A DNA stretch of 6,746 bases from Actinobacteria bacterium UBA3086 (GCA_002367305.1 DFBG01000093.1:1-6746); one strand, 5' to 3'; shown: positions 1-6,369, counted from the stretch's first letter. Numbers and translations are program-made. The notes: a model not told the origin generated them from the letters alone.

Positions 1-37
1 TGGGAACTACAACTAGCTCCCCGAAGCGGACTGGGCC

Positions 38-595
38 TCAGTAGATGGGGCGGCGGCGAGCTGCTTTGAACTGAGTCCAGACCCGGCGCTTCCGTGTCTC
101 GTCGGCGAGCGAGGCCTCAAGCCCATCGACGGCGACGAACGACCGTCCCCGTACCTCGCTCGACCGCCCAAAATGAGGCTTCGGGACTCCGAGTGCCACG
201 CCGACCTCGGCTGCAGCATCAGCATCGAGCGTCACAACCAGCTCGGGATCGACCGCCTCGATGATCCCCGTGATCCGAGCGGCCCTCTCATCTGGCAGTT
301 GGTCGGCGCACACCGGAGCCACGGCAAAGAACACCCGATCGCGATCCCAGCCCAGACGCTCGAGCGCGGCTTCGACAGCCGCACCGTCCGACCCGCCCAC
401 GGCACTCCCGCCTGAACTCTCAGTCGGCCCGAGTTGGCCCTTGAACACCACGGTCTGCGCGTCTAACGGACCGCGCGACGGCACCTGCCCGCACAAAGGG
501 GCCAGCCTCTCCGCAGATGTGAGTTCGATTCGAGACTTGTGCGCGAAAGCTGCGCCCATGGACACAGCCGACCCATATGCCGTATCGCCGCTCAT
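38..595 (-). CDS. Uncharacterised 185-aa protein, weakly uracil-DNA-glycosylase-like
   Basis: I do not recognise this gene with certainty. The start is set at the ATG at 595 because GGGTGAG lies 9 nt upstream; that Shine-Dalgarno contains the TGA of the upstream epimerase gene, leaving a 10-nt gap. The longer open frame back to 769 runs antisense-like through the epimerase gene and reads as low-complexity Arg/Met sequence, so it was discarded. No signal peptide or membrane segment is visible, so the protein is probably cytoplasmic. Residues 69-97 (a GSDGAAVEAAL helix, then WDRDRVFFAVAPVC) and 117-137 (DPELVVTLDADAAAEVGVALG) recall the order of elements in family 4/5 uracil-DNA glycosylases, but the usual GEAPG motif and any Fe-S cysteine set are absent (only Cys35 and Cys96). 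The C-terminus is basic (TRKRR, AARRRPIY). It could be a degenerate UDG-fold protein or a lineage-specific hypothetical. It is last in the sortase run. Confidence 0.72.
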   Translation of the reverse strand: MSGDTAYGSAVSMGAAFAHKSRIELTSAERLAPLCGQVPSRGPLDAQTVVFKGQLGPTESSGGSAVGGSDGAAVEAALERLGWDRDRVFFAVAPVCADQLPDERAARITGIIEAVDPELVVTLDADAAAEVGVALGVPKPHFGRSSEVRGRSFVAVDGLEASLADETRKRRVWTQFKAARRRPIY

Positions 596-605
596 CTGTG
601 GTTGC

Positions 606-1544
606 TCACCCGTTCTGGCTGAACCATGTCCACGTCTCAGCAAGACCCCTGTCGACCGGGATACGCGCATCCCAAGCGAACACATCCAGCGCCTTCTGGG
701 CATCCAGCGCGCTCCGATCGACATCCCCGTCGCGCGGTGCGGCATACACGAACGAGTCCGAGAAGCCACTCGCCTCGCGAAGATTCGCGGCTACTTCATC
801 GACCGTGGTCTCGCGACTGGTGGCCACGTTGTACGCAGGGCCTGATCCGCCCCCATCGCGCAAGCTTCGCCCAGTTCGCAAGGCAGCGGTGATCGCACCC
901 ACGATGTCTCCCACGAAGATGAAATCACGCGTCTGCGATCCGTCTCCGTAGATGGTCGGAGCATCACCCGCAGCGAGTTTGGCGCAGAAGATGGCGATCA
1001 CGCCGCCCTCTCCCCTCCAGTCCTGCAGCGGACCGTACACGTTCGAGAACCTGAAACTCGCGAAGTCCACGCTTGTCGACGCAAGCTCCTGGGCCATGAG
1101 GCTCTCGGCCGCGAGCTTTGAGCGACCATACGGGTTCATAGGCTCTTTGTGGGCATCCTCAGGAAGAGGCACCTCCACCGGCTCGCCATACACCGCCGCC
1201 GATGAAGCCGATATCACCCGCGAGACCCCCGCTTTCGCTGCTGCGGCCGCGACCCTGCGCGTGCCCTCGGCGTTCACATCCCAGTCCCGCTGGGGATCCT
1301 TGATCGACTCACCCACACTGGCTTGCGCCGCAAGGTGGACGATCGCATCAGGAGCGAACTCAGCCACAGCCGAATCCAGATCCGAATCCAGGATGTCCAT
1401 GATCCGCAACCACGCGTCCGGATGAACGTTCTTCCGATGACCCGTGGAGAGGTCGTCGATGATGCCGACCTCATGCTGTTTGATCAGCGCGTTCACCAGA
1501 TTCGTTCCGATGAAACCCGCACCGCCGGTCACCAATACACGCAT
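606..1544 (-). CDS. NAD-dependent epimerase/dehydratase (GalE-like extended SDR)
   Basis: A 312-aa extended short-chain dehydrogenase/reductase that probably interconverts or modifies nucleotide sugars in the cytoplasm. The N-terminal Rossmann glycine motif is TGGAGFIG (residues 6-13). Asp30-Asp31 end beta-2 (IIDDLSTG), the usual contact for NAD ribose. VHLAAQ follows at 69-74, the SSAAVYG strand with the catalytic Ser/Thr position at 114-120, and the catalytic YGRSK (Tyr139, Lys143) after it. The NVYGP and YGDGSQTRDFIFVGD motifs (about 168-172 and 199-213) are typical of UDP-glucose 4-epimerase and its relatives. The length is close to the family norm. The substrate cannot be assigned from motifs alone; UDP-glucose/UDP-galactose is the most likely guess. 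The ATG has GAGGT 7 nt upstream, overlapping the sortase TGA, so the two are probably translationally coupled. Its position after a sortase suggests a role in sugars for surface glycans or glycoproteins. Confidence 0.93.
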   Translation of the reverse strand: MRVLVTGGAGFIGTNLVNALIKQHEVGIIDDLSTGHRKNVHPDAWLRIMDILDSDLDSAVAEFAPDAIVHLAAQASVGESIKDPQRDWDVNAEGTRRVAAAAAKAGVSRVISASSAAVYGEPVEVPLPEDAHKEPMNPYGRSKLAAESLMAQELASTSVDFASFRFSNVYGPLQDWRGEGGVIAIFCAKLAAGDAPTIYGDGSQTRDFIFVGDIVGAITAALRTGRSLRDGGGSGPAYNVATSRETTVDEVAANLREASGFSDSFVYAAPRDGDVDRSALDAQKALDVFAWDARIPVDRGLAETWTWFSQNG

Positions 1545-1554
1545 GTGTATGACC

Positions 1555-2280
1555 TCATTCGCTCGAAGACGGGCGTTCCGATTCCTCTAGTTGTCGAACC
1601 TCAGCGAGATCCGACCACACGATCAAGCGATATCTCGCACTATACGGAGGATCACACGCCGTCAACGTCAGCCGCGGCTCCTCAGTGCTCTCAACAACAT
1701 CCACACGGTCGGGTGTGACCTGGAATGATTCCGTGACGACGTATTCGTACAGCCGATATGGTGAATAGAAGTCAATGGTATCACCCGGTTGCAGTTCATT
1801 GAGCCGCAGGAATGGCGCTCCGTACGTGGTTCGATGCCCCGATATCCCCACATTGCCCGTTGGGGCGGGAAGATCCGTGTAGTCGATCCAAGAGGGACCT
1901 TTCTTGAGGTTCGCCGGATCATGCCCCTTGATGATGACGACATCGAGTTCCATACGCTCGATGATCAGCCGACCGAACACACCGCCATTCTCAAGCGCCT
2001 TCCAGTAGGCAAGATCCTCGCCGGCCCAAGTGTCCCAAACGGTCCAGGTCTCCTCAACGGAGGGCATCTCCTCAATGAAGTCCAGAGGATCTTCTGCGGA
2101 GATAGATCCAAGCCCATCGAGGTCATCTCTGAGTGCTTGTTGTTCTATTGCGGTGACCGCATTTGTGAGCCAGTAATAGGCCAGAAGACCGAGTGCCATC
2201 CCCAAAAGCACGTTCCCAACCGCACGCACGCCCAGCCTGAACCCGCCGATTCCTTCTGATTCTGGGGCTTTGACCTGCAT
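1555..2280 (-). CDS. Class E sortase (LPXTG-type transpeptidase)
   Basis: A 241-aa membrane-anchored cysteine transpeptidase, expected to cleave the Thr-Gly bond of C-terminal sorting signals and join the surface protein to the cell-wall precursor outside the membrane. A short cytoplasmic N-terminus is followed by one membrane segment at about residues 18-38, then an acidic Trp-containing linker (residues 50-95) and the sortase barrel from about 100. All three catalytic residues are visible: His149 in SGHRTTYGAPF, Cys209 in TLTACDPPYS, and Arg218 in ARYRLIVW. The GHRTTYGAPF and TLTxC-P patterns fit class E of Actinobacteria. The ATG is preceded by GGAG with a 9-nt spacer. It is first of three closely spaced genes and is divergent from the riboswitch-controlled secreted protein. 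The LPFTG proteins at 3381-6341 and 6565-6746 are the natural candidate substrates, although many studied class E enzymes prefer LAXTG. Confidence 0.95.
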   Translation of the reverse strand: MQVKAPESEGIGGFRLGVRAVGNVLLGMALGLLAYYWLTNAVTAIEQQALRDDLDGLGSISAEDPLDFIEEMPSVEETWTVWDTWAGEDLAYWKALENGGVFGRLIIERMELDVVIIKGHDPANLKKGPSWIDYTDLPAPTGNVGISGHRTTYGAPFLRLNELQPGDTIDFYSPYRLYEYVVTESFQVTPDRVDVVESTEEPRLTLTACDPPYSARYRLIVWSDLAEVRQLEESERPSSSE

Positions 2281-2330
2281 CTATGCCGTCTCCGATCGAG
2301 CTTGGTTGAATCTGACACTTTCGTGAACTA

Positions 2331-2351
2331 CGTCACAGAAAAACTGTGACG
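2331..2351. promoter_or_regulatory. Inverted repeat, operator-like, upstream of sortase
   Basis: Perfect 8-bp arms CGTCACAG and CTGTGACG are separated by five A residues, about 50 bp upstream of the sortase start codon. Neither strand follows it with a T-run, so it is not a clear terminator. It could be a protein-binding dyad or a hairpin in the sortase leader. Its right arm overlaps the CRP-like palindrome at 2345-2360. The arms are seen directly; function is inference. Confidence 0.45.
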
Positions 2352-2360
2352 AATATTACA
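2345..2360. promoter_or_regulatory. CRP/FNR-family-like binding site candidate
   Basis: TGTGA-N6-TTACA matches 9 of the 10 defined positions of the classical CRP consensus TGTGA-N6-TCACA. It overlaps a possible sortase -10 element (TAATAT on the minus strand, 2358-2353), with GTGAGA as a weak -35 (2381-2376) and a 17-nt spacer. A protein bound here would be expected to repress the sortase promoter if that promoter is real. The sequence match is direct; regulator identity and effect are unknown. Confidence 0.35.
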
Positions 2361-2369
2361 GATTCCCTA

Positions 2370-2397
2370 TCAACCTCTCACGCGCTCGTGCCGATAC
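2370..2397 (+). promoter_or_regulatory. Possible sigma28/WhiG-type promoter for the riboswitch transcript
   Basis: TCAA, a 16-nt spacer and GCCGATAC resemble the motility-type sigma consensus TAAA-N15/16-GCCGATAA (3 of 4 and 7 of 8 positions). It would start transcription near 2404-2407, about 30 nt upstream of the aptamer, which is the right placement. No good sigma70 pair was found at a suitable distance; a TTGACA at 2415-2420 has no matching -10 and lies too close to the aptamer. Tentative. Confidence 0.3.
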
Positions 2398-2436
2398 AAA
2401 CAGTGTAAGCGAAATTGACAACAGCACATCGCACAA

Positions 2437-2539
2437 GCTCCCCGCCAAAGGCACAGCCCACCGAAAGGTGCGCTTCGCAAAGTCACGGGTCTAACGGAGG
2501 CACAAACCTCCCACGACAGCCGGACTGCCGGGTTCGAGC
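2437..2539 (+). ncRNA. Cyclic-di-GMP-I (GEMM-I) riboswitch aptamer
   Basis: A leader RNA expected to bind the second messenger c-di-GMP and control the secreted protein downstream. The sequence carries the GEMM-I signature in order: a first hairpin CCACC-GAAA-GGTG (2458-2470) whose GNRA loop docks in the family's tetraloop receptor, the near-invariant CGCAAAGTC (2475-2483), then ACGGGTCTAA (2484-2493), a variable stem CGGAGG/CCTCC (2495-2511) and the second arm ending ACAGCCGGACTGCC (2516-2529). A closing helix can form from GCTC (2437-2440) and CCCG (2441-2444) with GAGC (2536-2539) and CGGG (2529-2532), with a small bulge. Assignment is by motif reading and hand folding without a covariance-model score. 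Boundaries are approximate to a few nt. Whether ligand turns expression on or off is not known. Confidence 0.85.
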
Positions 2540-2626
2540 CGGAAACACCGGCCCGCTCCATCCCGGATCTGCACTAAGGGAGGAGATGGGTCGATGTGCC
2601 GGGTTCGAACCAGGGGTGCTTTTTTA
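2531..2626 (+). promoter_or_regulatory. Riboswitch expression platform with Shine-Dalgarno sequestering hairpin
   Basis: Three mutually nested pairings can be drawn by hand. GGTTCGAGCC (2531-2540), part of the aptamer closing helix, can pair over 10 bp (one G-U) with GGTTCGAACC (2602-2611). CCGGC (2548-2552) can pair with GCCGG (2598-2602). CTCCATCCC (2556-2564) can pair with the Shine-Dalgarno GGGAGGAG (2578-2585) with one bulged A. A run of six T (2620-2625) follows, but 8 nt after the outer helix, so a classical terminator is less convincing than translational control. The pairings are seen in sequence; the switching mechanism is inference. Confidence 0.5.
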
Positions 2627-3271
2627 ATGAAGTTCGTCACTCGCTCAACCAGGATTCGCCTAATCACAATGGCCATCGCTGCCGCACTCGTCGCAAGCGC
2701 TGCACCCGCCATGGCTGCCGTCATCAACGACTCTTCCACCGATACGATCGTCGCGAAGTTCGCTTCGAACCTCGATCCCAGGCCGGCTCCGTTCGTGAAG
2801 ATCACCAAGGTCTACGCTCCTCTCCCTGATCAGACCGCTCCCCTGACCACCGCAGTATCTGCCGCAGCCGAGAAAGCTCCGGCCGCGCAGGTCGCCTCGC
2901 TCATAGAGGCCAACGTGATGGTGCAGGCTCCTCTCCCCGTGGCACAGGCTCCAGCCAAGCCGCAAACGACCTCTTCGAGCACGGCGGCAACTCGCCCCTC
3001 GACCACCACGACCGGCGACGAGACCGCACAGGTTCGCGCAATACTGGCTGGCCTCATCGCGCAGCACCCGATCCTGCAAGGCGTCACCGTTTCCATGGGC
3101 GACACCCCCAACGGACACCAAGCAGTCGCGTATTACCAGTCCGGTCGAATCATCGTGAACCCGAATCACACCGCGAGCCTCAGCCGCATCATGAACCACG
3201 AGGTCTGGCACATCATCGACTGGCGCGACAACGGCGTCATCGACTGGGGCGAGAACGTTCCTCCCGCGTAG
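2594..3271 (+). CDS. Secreted HExxH zincin-like protein under c-di-GMP riboswitch
   Basis: A 225-aa probable exported protein. The start at 2594 is preferred because GGGAGGAG lies 8 nt upstream; an alternative ATG at 2627 (MKFVTRST) has only AGGGG at 10 nt but gives a more usual signal-peptide length. A signal peptide runs to about residue 41 (basic n-region, hydrophobic ITMAIAAALVASAA, cleavage after AMA). Residues 42-110 are followed by a Pro/Ala then Ser/Thr-rich linker (111-141). The conserved-looking C-terminal part contains GRIIVNPNHTASLS (184-197) and NHEVWHIIDWRDNG (201-214), in which His202, Glu203 and His206 form an HExxH zinc-peptidase motif. The protein ends only 19 residues later (ENVPPA), so the third zinc ligand is not obvious; Asp209 or Glu220 are candidates. 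I do not recognise the family. A surface-acting metallopeptidase is the likeliest role, as it is divergent from a sortase and convergent with an LPFTG protein. Confidence 0.85.
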   Translation: MCRVRTRGAFLMKFVTRSTRIRLITMAIAAALVASAAPAMAAVINDSSTDTIVAKFASNLDPRPAPFVKITKVYAPLPDQTAPLTTAVSAAAEKAPAAQVASLIEANVMVQAPLPVAQAPAKPQTTSSSTAATRPSTTTTGDETAQVRAILAGLIAQHPILQGVTVSMGDTPNGHQAVAYYQSGRIIVNPNHTASLSRIMNHEVWHIIDWRDNGVIDWGENVPPA

Positions 3272-3298
3272 ACACCCAGCGGATTCTCCTCTACATCA

Positions 3299-3330
3299 AA
3301 GGAACCCCAGCGCACGCGCCGGGGTTCCTT
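3299..3330. terminator. Bidirectional intrinsic terminator
   Basis: Perfect 10-bp arms AAGGAACCCC (3299-3308) and GGGGTTCCTT (3321-3330) surround a 12-nt GC-rich loop. It lies 27 nt after the plus-strand secreted protein stop and 50 nt after the minus-strand surface protein stop. The U-tract is weak on both sides (TTCCTTGTCGTT on plus, TTCCTTTGATG on minus), but its position between two convergent genes supports a shared terminator. Confidence 0.8.
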
Positions 3331-3380
3331 GTCGTTCCAGACCCTCACGAGGTCAGAGTCGGCCTCGTGTCACGTCACCG

Positions 3381-6341
3381 CTATGCGGCCTTCCTCCCAA
3401 ACCTGCGAAGGGTGGCACCTGCAATCGCAACGGCAAAGGCACCGAAGAACAGCAGTGCAGCATCTCCACCGGTGAACGGCAGATATTTCTCGCCAACCGA
3501 CACGCTATAGCGAGCGGTGTTGTTCGTGGTGTCAGGATCATCAGGGTGCGAGATCGTGACCACGTTGTTCACCGCGGTGGTTCCCGTCGGCACGGTGCTC
3601 GCGATGCGAAGCGAATAGCTTGCACTGAGCGAGGCACCTGGAGCGAGCGGACCTGCAAGATTCCATGTGATCATGGAACCATCGTCGGTACCGCCGCCGG
3701 CATTGACGACTGTTGCATACCGCTCGTCGTAGTTATCGACGATGGTGAAGTCGGTCGCAGCCCCCTCGCCCACGTTGGTGAACGTGATGGTATACGTCAC
3801 CAACGCACCCGGACCAGCCGTGCTCCTGTCCGCAGTCTTTGTGATCGCAAGGTCCGGGACAGTGAACGGCGCGAATGCAACCGTCAGCTCGTCGCTGTCG
3901 GTAACCTCATGCCCATATTCATCCTCACCGGTCACAGTTCCGATGTTCGTGGTGGTCTCGCTGAGCACGGCAACTGCCTCAAAGCTCACTGAACCACCGA
4001 CGGGCAACGTGGCGAACGTGCCGATCGGACCCAGCTGGTCATCTACAACGACGAGATCAAAGAGTGCGACATCGCCGGTGTTCTCAACGACATACGTGTA
4101 GACCACGGAGCCGTCAGTATCGATCACATGCGACTTCACGATACTTACATCCGGATTCACGATGTCGATGATCGCAGTATCCTGTGCGCTGACTGAGCCG
4201 ACAGGAAGCTCGATCTCGACTTCATCGTCTGGCTCTCCAACGTAGAGCCGATACCAGCCCACGACCTCTGCGATATTGGTCGTGTCGATATCTGCCTCGA
4301 CGCTCATGGCAAGGTTCCAGGTCTCCCCGGGATCCAAGCTATCGATCGATCCGATCATGCCCAGGACGTCATCCTCGACTACAAGATCGTAGAGCGTTAC
4401 GTCGCCGGTGTTCTCTACCACGTACGTGTAGATCAGGTCTTCACCAGCGAGCGCCACCAGAGGATCCACCGTCTTGGTGATCATGATCGATGGATTGATG
4501 ACGGTCAGCGTGTGATCGTCGGCATCCTCGACGCCAACCTCCCACTTGTCCATGCCCATCGCGGTTGCAATGTTTGTCATGGTCGTGGTGGCCTCGTAGG
4601 ACACTGTGAACGTCACAGCCGCGCTCGGATCTAGTTCAGGGATATCTCCGATGTGACCAAGTTTGTCGTCATCGATGGCAATATCGTAGAGCGGCGTATC
4701 CCCCGTGTTCTCCACCCAGAAATCAATGTCGACCGTAGTGCCAGCCACAACAACGCTCGGGCCAGACTTATCGATCATCACCGCAGGATTGATGATGTCG
4801 AGGGACGCAACGTCCTCGTCCGACACCTCAACCTCACGCGGATCCAGACCGGTCGCCTTTATCTCATTCACCAGAGGATCCGGATCCACCGACGTGACGG
4901 TGTAGGGGAATTCCTTGGAGAACGACTCCTCTGGCATCAGGTCATGCGGCGGGCTGTCGCCGAACATGTTGTCACTGGCAACGACGTTGTAGAGCATGGT
5001 ATTGCCGGTATTTGTGACCTCGATCCTCCAAGTCACATCATCACCGACGTGCGCCTCTGTAGGCATCACGGTCTTGACGACTGAGATATCCGGCGCAGTA
5101 CCCGTGTTGCCTAGCAACAGACCCATGACCCGCATCTCGTTCCCGATCTTGAAGGCGTCGGGCGCGAGGGTCTGCATCCAACCCTCCTGCATGACCTCCT
5201 CGACCATGTATTCGCCGGGAAGCAGACCATAGAAGCAGTACCGACCCTCGTCGTCTGTCATGGTGCGGGCATAGGGAACGTACGTGCCGTCACCGTCCCA
5301 GCGCAACAGGTGAATCCCCCAATTCGGGAGTCCTACCTCGCGCTCGTCCTTCTCTCCATCATGGTCAAGATCGTTGAACTTCATGCCGCACGCGGCGTTG
5401 CGATAGTCGAACGTGTTGACCATGTCTCGATAGAGTGTTTCTCGAATCGTTTCCATGCCCAGTGGAATCATCTGTCCATGCCACTCGGCCCACCATTCCA
5501 CTGAAGCGATCTGCGTCATGTGCGGCAGCATCTTGTGGGTTGTATAGGGGCCGGTCCCCATCAAGGGCAGCACCTCGCTCCTACCGCTGCGCAGAACGTA
5601 CCGAACGTAGTATTCAACGCCCGGGGCAGTCCCGTTAACGTTCAGAACGAAGTCTTTGCGAACGTGAGTAGGGTGGTTGCCGACCCGCACATGGGTAGCC
5701 TTGTCCCAACTGTGATGCACATCGACAGGCAGGCACGTTTCACTGGCCCACCCTTCCTTCAGACGCTCGGTCACGCGGTAATGACCCTTGGGCTGTAGCC
5801 CAAAATCAGCCACGCCCCGGACGTCGCTAACAGCCGATGTGACCATGACCCAGCCGTCGCGGACCTTCCGCTCGAGGCCGAAACTCCAGCCCTCAAGCGG
5901 CTCCTCGCCGTCGTCCCACTTTCCGTTTGCATTTGCGTCGTAATACTTGTGCACGAGAATCGGAGCCGGCGCACACTTCAGCGTGACCTCCTCGTCCTCC
6001 GGAATAGGCACTGGTGCCTCATCCGGTACTGCAGGTGGCTCCTCTGCGGGTGGTTCATCTGCAGGTGGCTCGTCTGCAGGTGGCTCCTCCTCGGCAGGTA
6101 CAACGGGCTCCACAGGAATCGGCTGCTCATCGACAGGAGGTTCAATAGCCTCCTGAACAGGAACGAGCACCGCATCTGCGTCACCCTTCACTTCTTCGGT
6201 CAGAACCGGCTCAGCCGCGGGGCCGTCCTTGGACCCCGTGATGGCATACGCCGGCACGACCATGGTCGCAAGAAAGACCATTGCGATGACGCTTAATATG
6301 ATTCTGCGCCATCCGGGCCTCCTCGCCATGACCCGTGACAT
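3381..6341 (-). CDS. Large LPFTG-anchored surface protein with SdrD-B-like and DUF11/DUF7507-like repeats
   Basis: A 986-aa wall-anchored stalk protein, probably an adhesin or surface-layer component. Start 6341 is chosen because GAGGGG lies 9 nt upstream; ATGs at 6350 and 6329 are alternatives, and the open frame back to 6449 looks like leader DNA. Order: signal peptide 1-33 (ends PAYA); acidic Pro-rich tract 45-118 with four EPPA-type repeats; SdrD-B-like domain 127-207 with Ca-loop DANANGKWDDGEEP; an unrecognised Trp/His-rich segment about 210-316; second SdrD-B-like domain 317-394 (NDLDHDGEKDEREVG); five Ig-like DUF11/DUF7507-type repeats starting near 417, 518, 617, 731 and 829, most with a VENTGD or VTNTGN strand; LPFTG at 954-958, hydrophobic segment, and tail RRFGRKAA. 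Four cysteines (123, 203, 318, 369) pair naturally, one pair per SdrD-B domain. The sortase at 1555-2280 is the likely anchoring enzyme. Ligand unknown. Confidence 0.93.
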   Translation of the reverse strand: MSRVMARRPGWRRIILSVIAMVFLATMVVPAYAITGSKDGPAAEPVLTEEVKGDADAVLVPVQEAIEPPVDEQPIPVEPVVPAEEEPPADEPPADEPPAEEPPAVPDEAPVPIPEDEEVTLKCAPAPILVHKYYDANANGKWDDGEEPLEGWSFGLERKVRDGWVMVTSAVSDVRGVADFGLQPKGHYRVTERLKEGWASETCLPVDVHHSWDKATHVRVGNHPTHVRKDFVLNVNGTAPGVEYYVRYVLRSGRSEVLPLMGTGPYTTHKMLPHMTQIASVEWWAEWHGQMIPLGMETIRETLYRDMVNTFDYRNAACGMKFNDLDHDGEKDEREVGLPNWGIHLLRWDGDGTYVPYARTMTDDEGRYCFYGLLPGEYMVEEVMQEGWMQTLAPDAFKIGNEMRVMGLLLGNTGTAPDISVVKTVMPTEAHVGDDVTWRIEVTNTGNTMLYNVVASDNMFGDSPPHDLMPEESFSKEFPYTVTSVDPDPLVNEIKATGLDPREVEVSDEDVASLDIINPAVMIDKSGPSVVVAGTTVDIDFWVENTGDTPLYDIAIDDDKLGHIGDIPELDPSAAVTFTVSYEATTTMTNIATAMGMDKWEVGVEDADDHTLTVINPSIMITKTVDPLVALAGEDLIYTYVVENTGDVTLYDLVVEDDVLGMIGSIDSLDPGETWNLAMSVEADIDTTNIAEVVGWYRLYVGEPDDEVEIELPVGSVSAQDTAIIDIVNPDVSIVKSHVIDTDGSVVYTYVVENTGDVALFDLVVVDDQLGPIGTFATLPVGGSVSFEAVAVLSETTTNIGTVTGEDEYGHEVTDSDELTVAFAPFTVPDLAITKTADRSTAGPGALVTYTITFTNVGEGAATDFTIVDNYDERYATVVNAGGGTDDGSMITWNLAGPLAPGASLSASYSLRIASTVPTGTTAVNNVVTISHPDDPDTTNNTARYSVSVGEKYLPFTGGDAALLFFGAFAVAIAGATLRRFGRKAA
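4020..4430 (-). repeat. Closely related tandem Ig-like repeat cores in the surface protein
   Basis: Residues 638-664 and 748-774 (encoded at 4350-4430 and 4020-4100) share the pattern YTYVVENTGDV-L-DLVV-DD-LG-IG. The DNA is also alike, for example ACGTACGTGTA versus ACATACGTGTA at the start of each core. This is internal duplication within the stalk, more recent than for the other repeats, which keep the fold pattern but have drifted in sequence. Confidence 0.7.
6031..6090 (-). repeat. Four 15-nt tandem repeats encoding E/D-E-P-P-A
   Basis: Four consecutive 15-nt units (plus strand GCAGGTGGCTCCTCT and variants) encode EEPPA, DEPPA, DEPPA and EEPPA on the minus strand, in the acidic Pro-rich tract just after the signal peptide of the large surface protein. 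The units differ at a few positions each. Such tracts usually form extended wall-spanning or linker segments, and slipped-strand copy-number change is possible. Each unit contains a Pro-Pro bond. Confidence 0.85.
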
Positions 6342-6369
6342 GCATATCATCCCCTCACTGTCCGCTCGT

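Noticed and set aside
596..769. N-terminal extension of the 185-aa protein back to an ATG at 769.
   Set aside because: It would overlap the epimerase gene by about 160 nt, reads as low-complexity Arg/Met/Trp sequence, and the ATG at 595 has a well-placed Shine-Dalgarno.
261..951. Plus-strand open frames opposite the epimerase and the 185-aa gene.
   Set aside because: They are antisense to well-supported genes, have biased Pro/Arg/Ser composition, and show no recognisable domain or ribosome-binding site.
2612..2625. Classical rho-independent terminator ending in T6 before the ATG at 2627.
   Set aside because: The only strong helix (2531-2540 with 2602-2611) ends 8 nt before the T-run, and GGGGTGC has only a weak, bulged partner near 2543-2549. 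Kept as an alternative mode, not annotated.
2597..2626. GGTTCGAACC resembles a tRNA T-arm.
   Set aside because: No acceptor stem, D-arm or anticodon arm can be placed around either copy; the sequence is explained as part of the riboswitch platform.
2594..3271. Naming the secreted protein PPEP-1/Zmp1.
   Set aside because: Only the HExxH motif and the regulatory context are shared; length, flanking sequence and the short C-terminus give no evidence of that family.
6031..6090. CRISPR-like array of short repeats.
   Set aside because: Units are contiguous 15-mers with no spacers and are in frame with the protein.
5947..6296. Plus-strand Gly/Ser-rich and Arg/Trp-rich frames opposite the Pro-rich tract.
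   Set aside because: They are shadows of the 15-nt repeat read in other frames.
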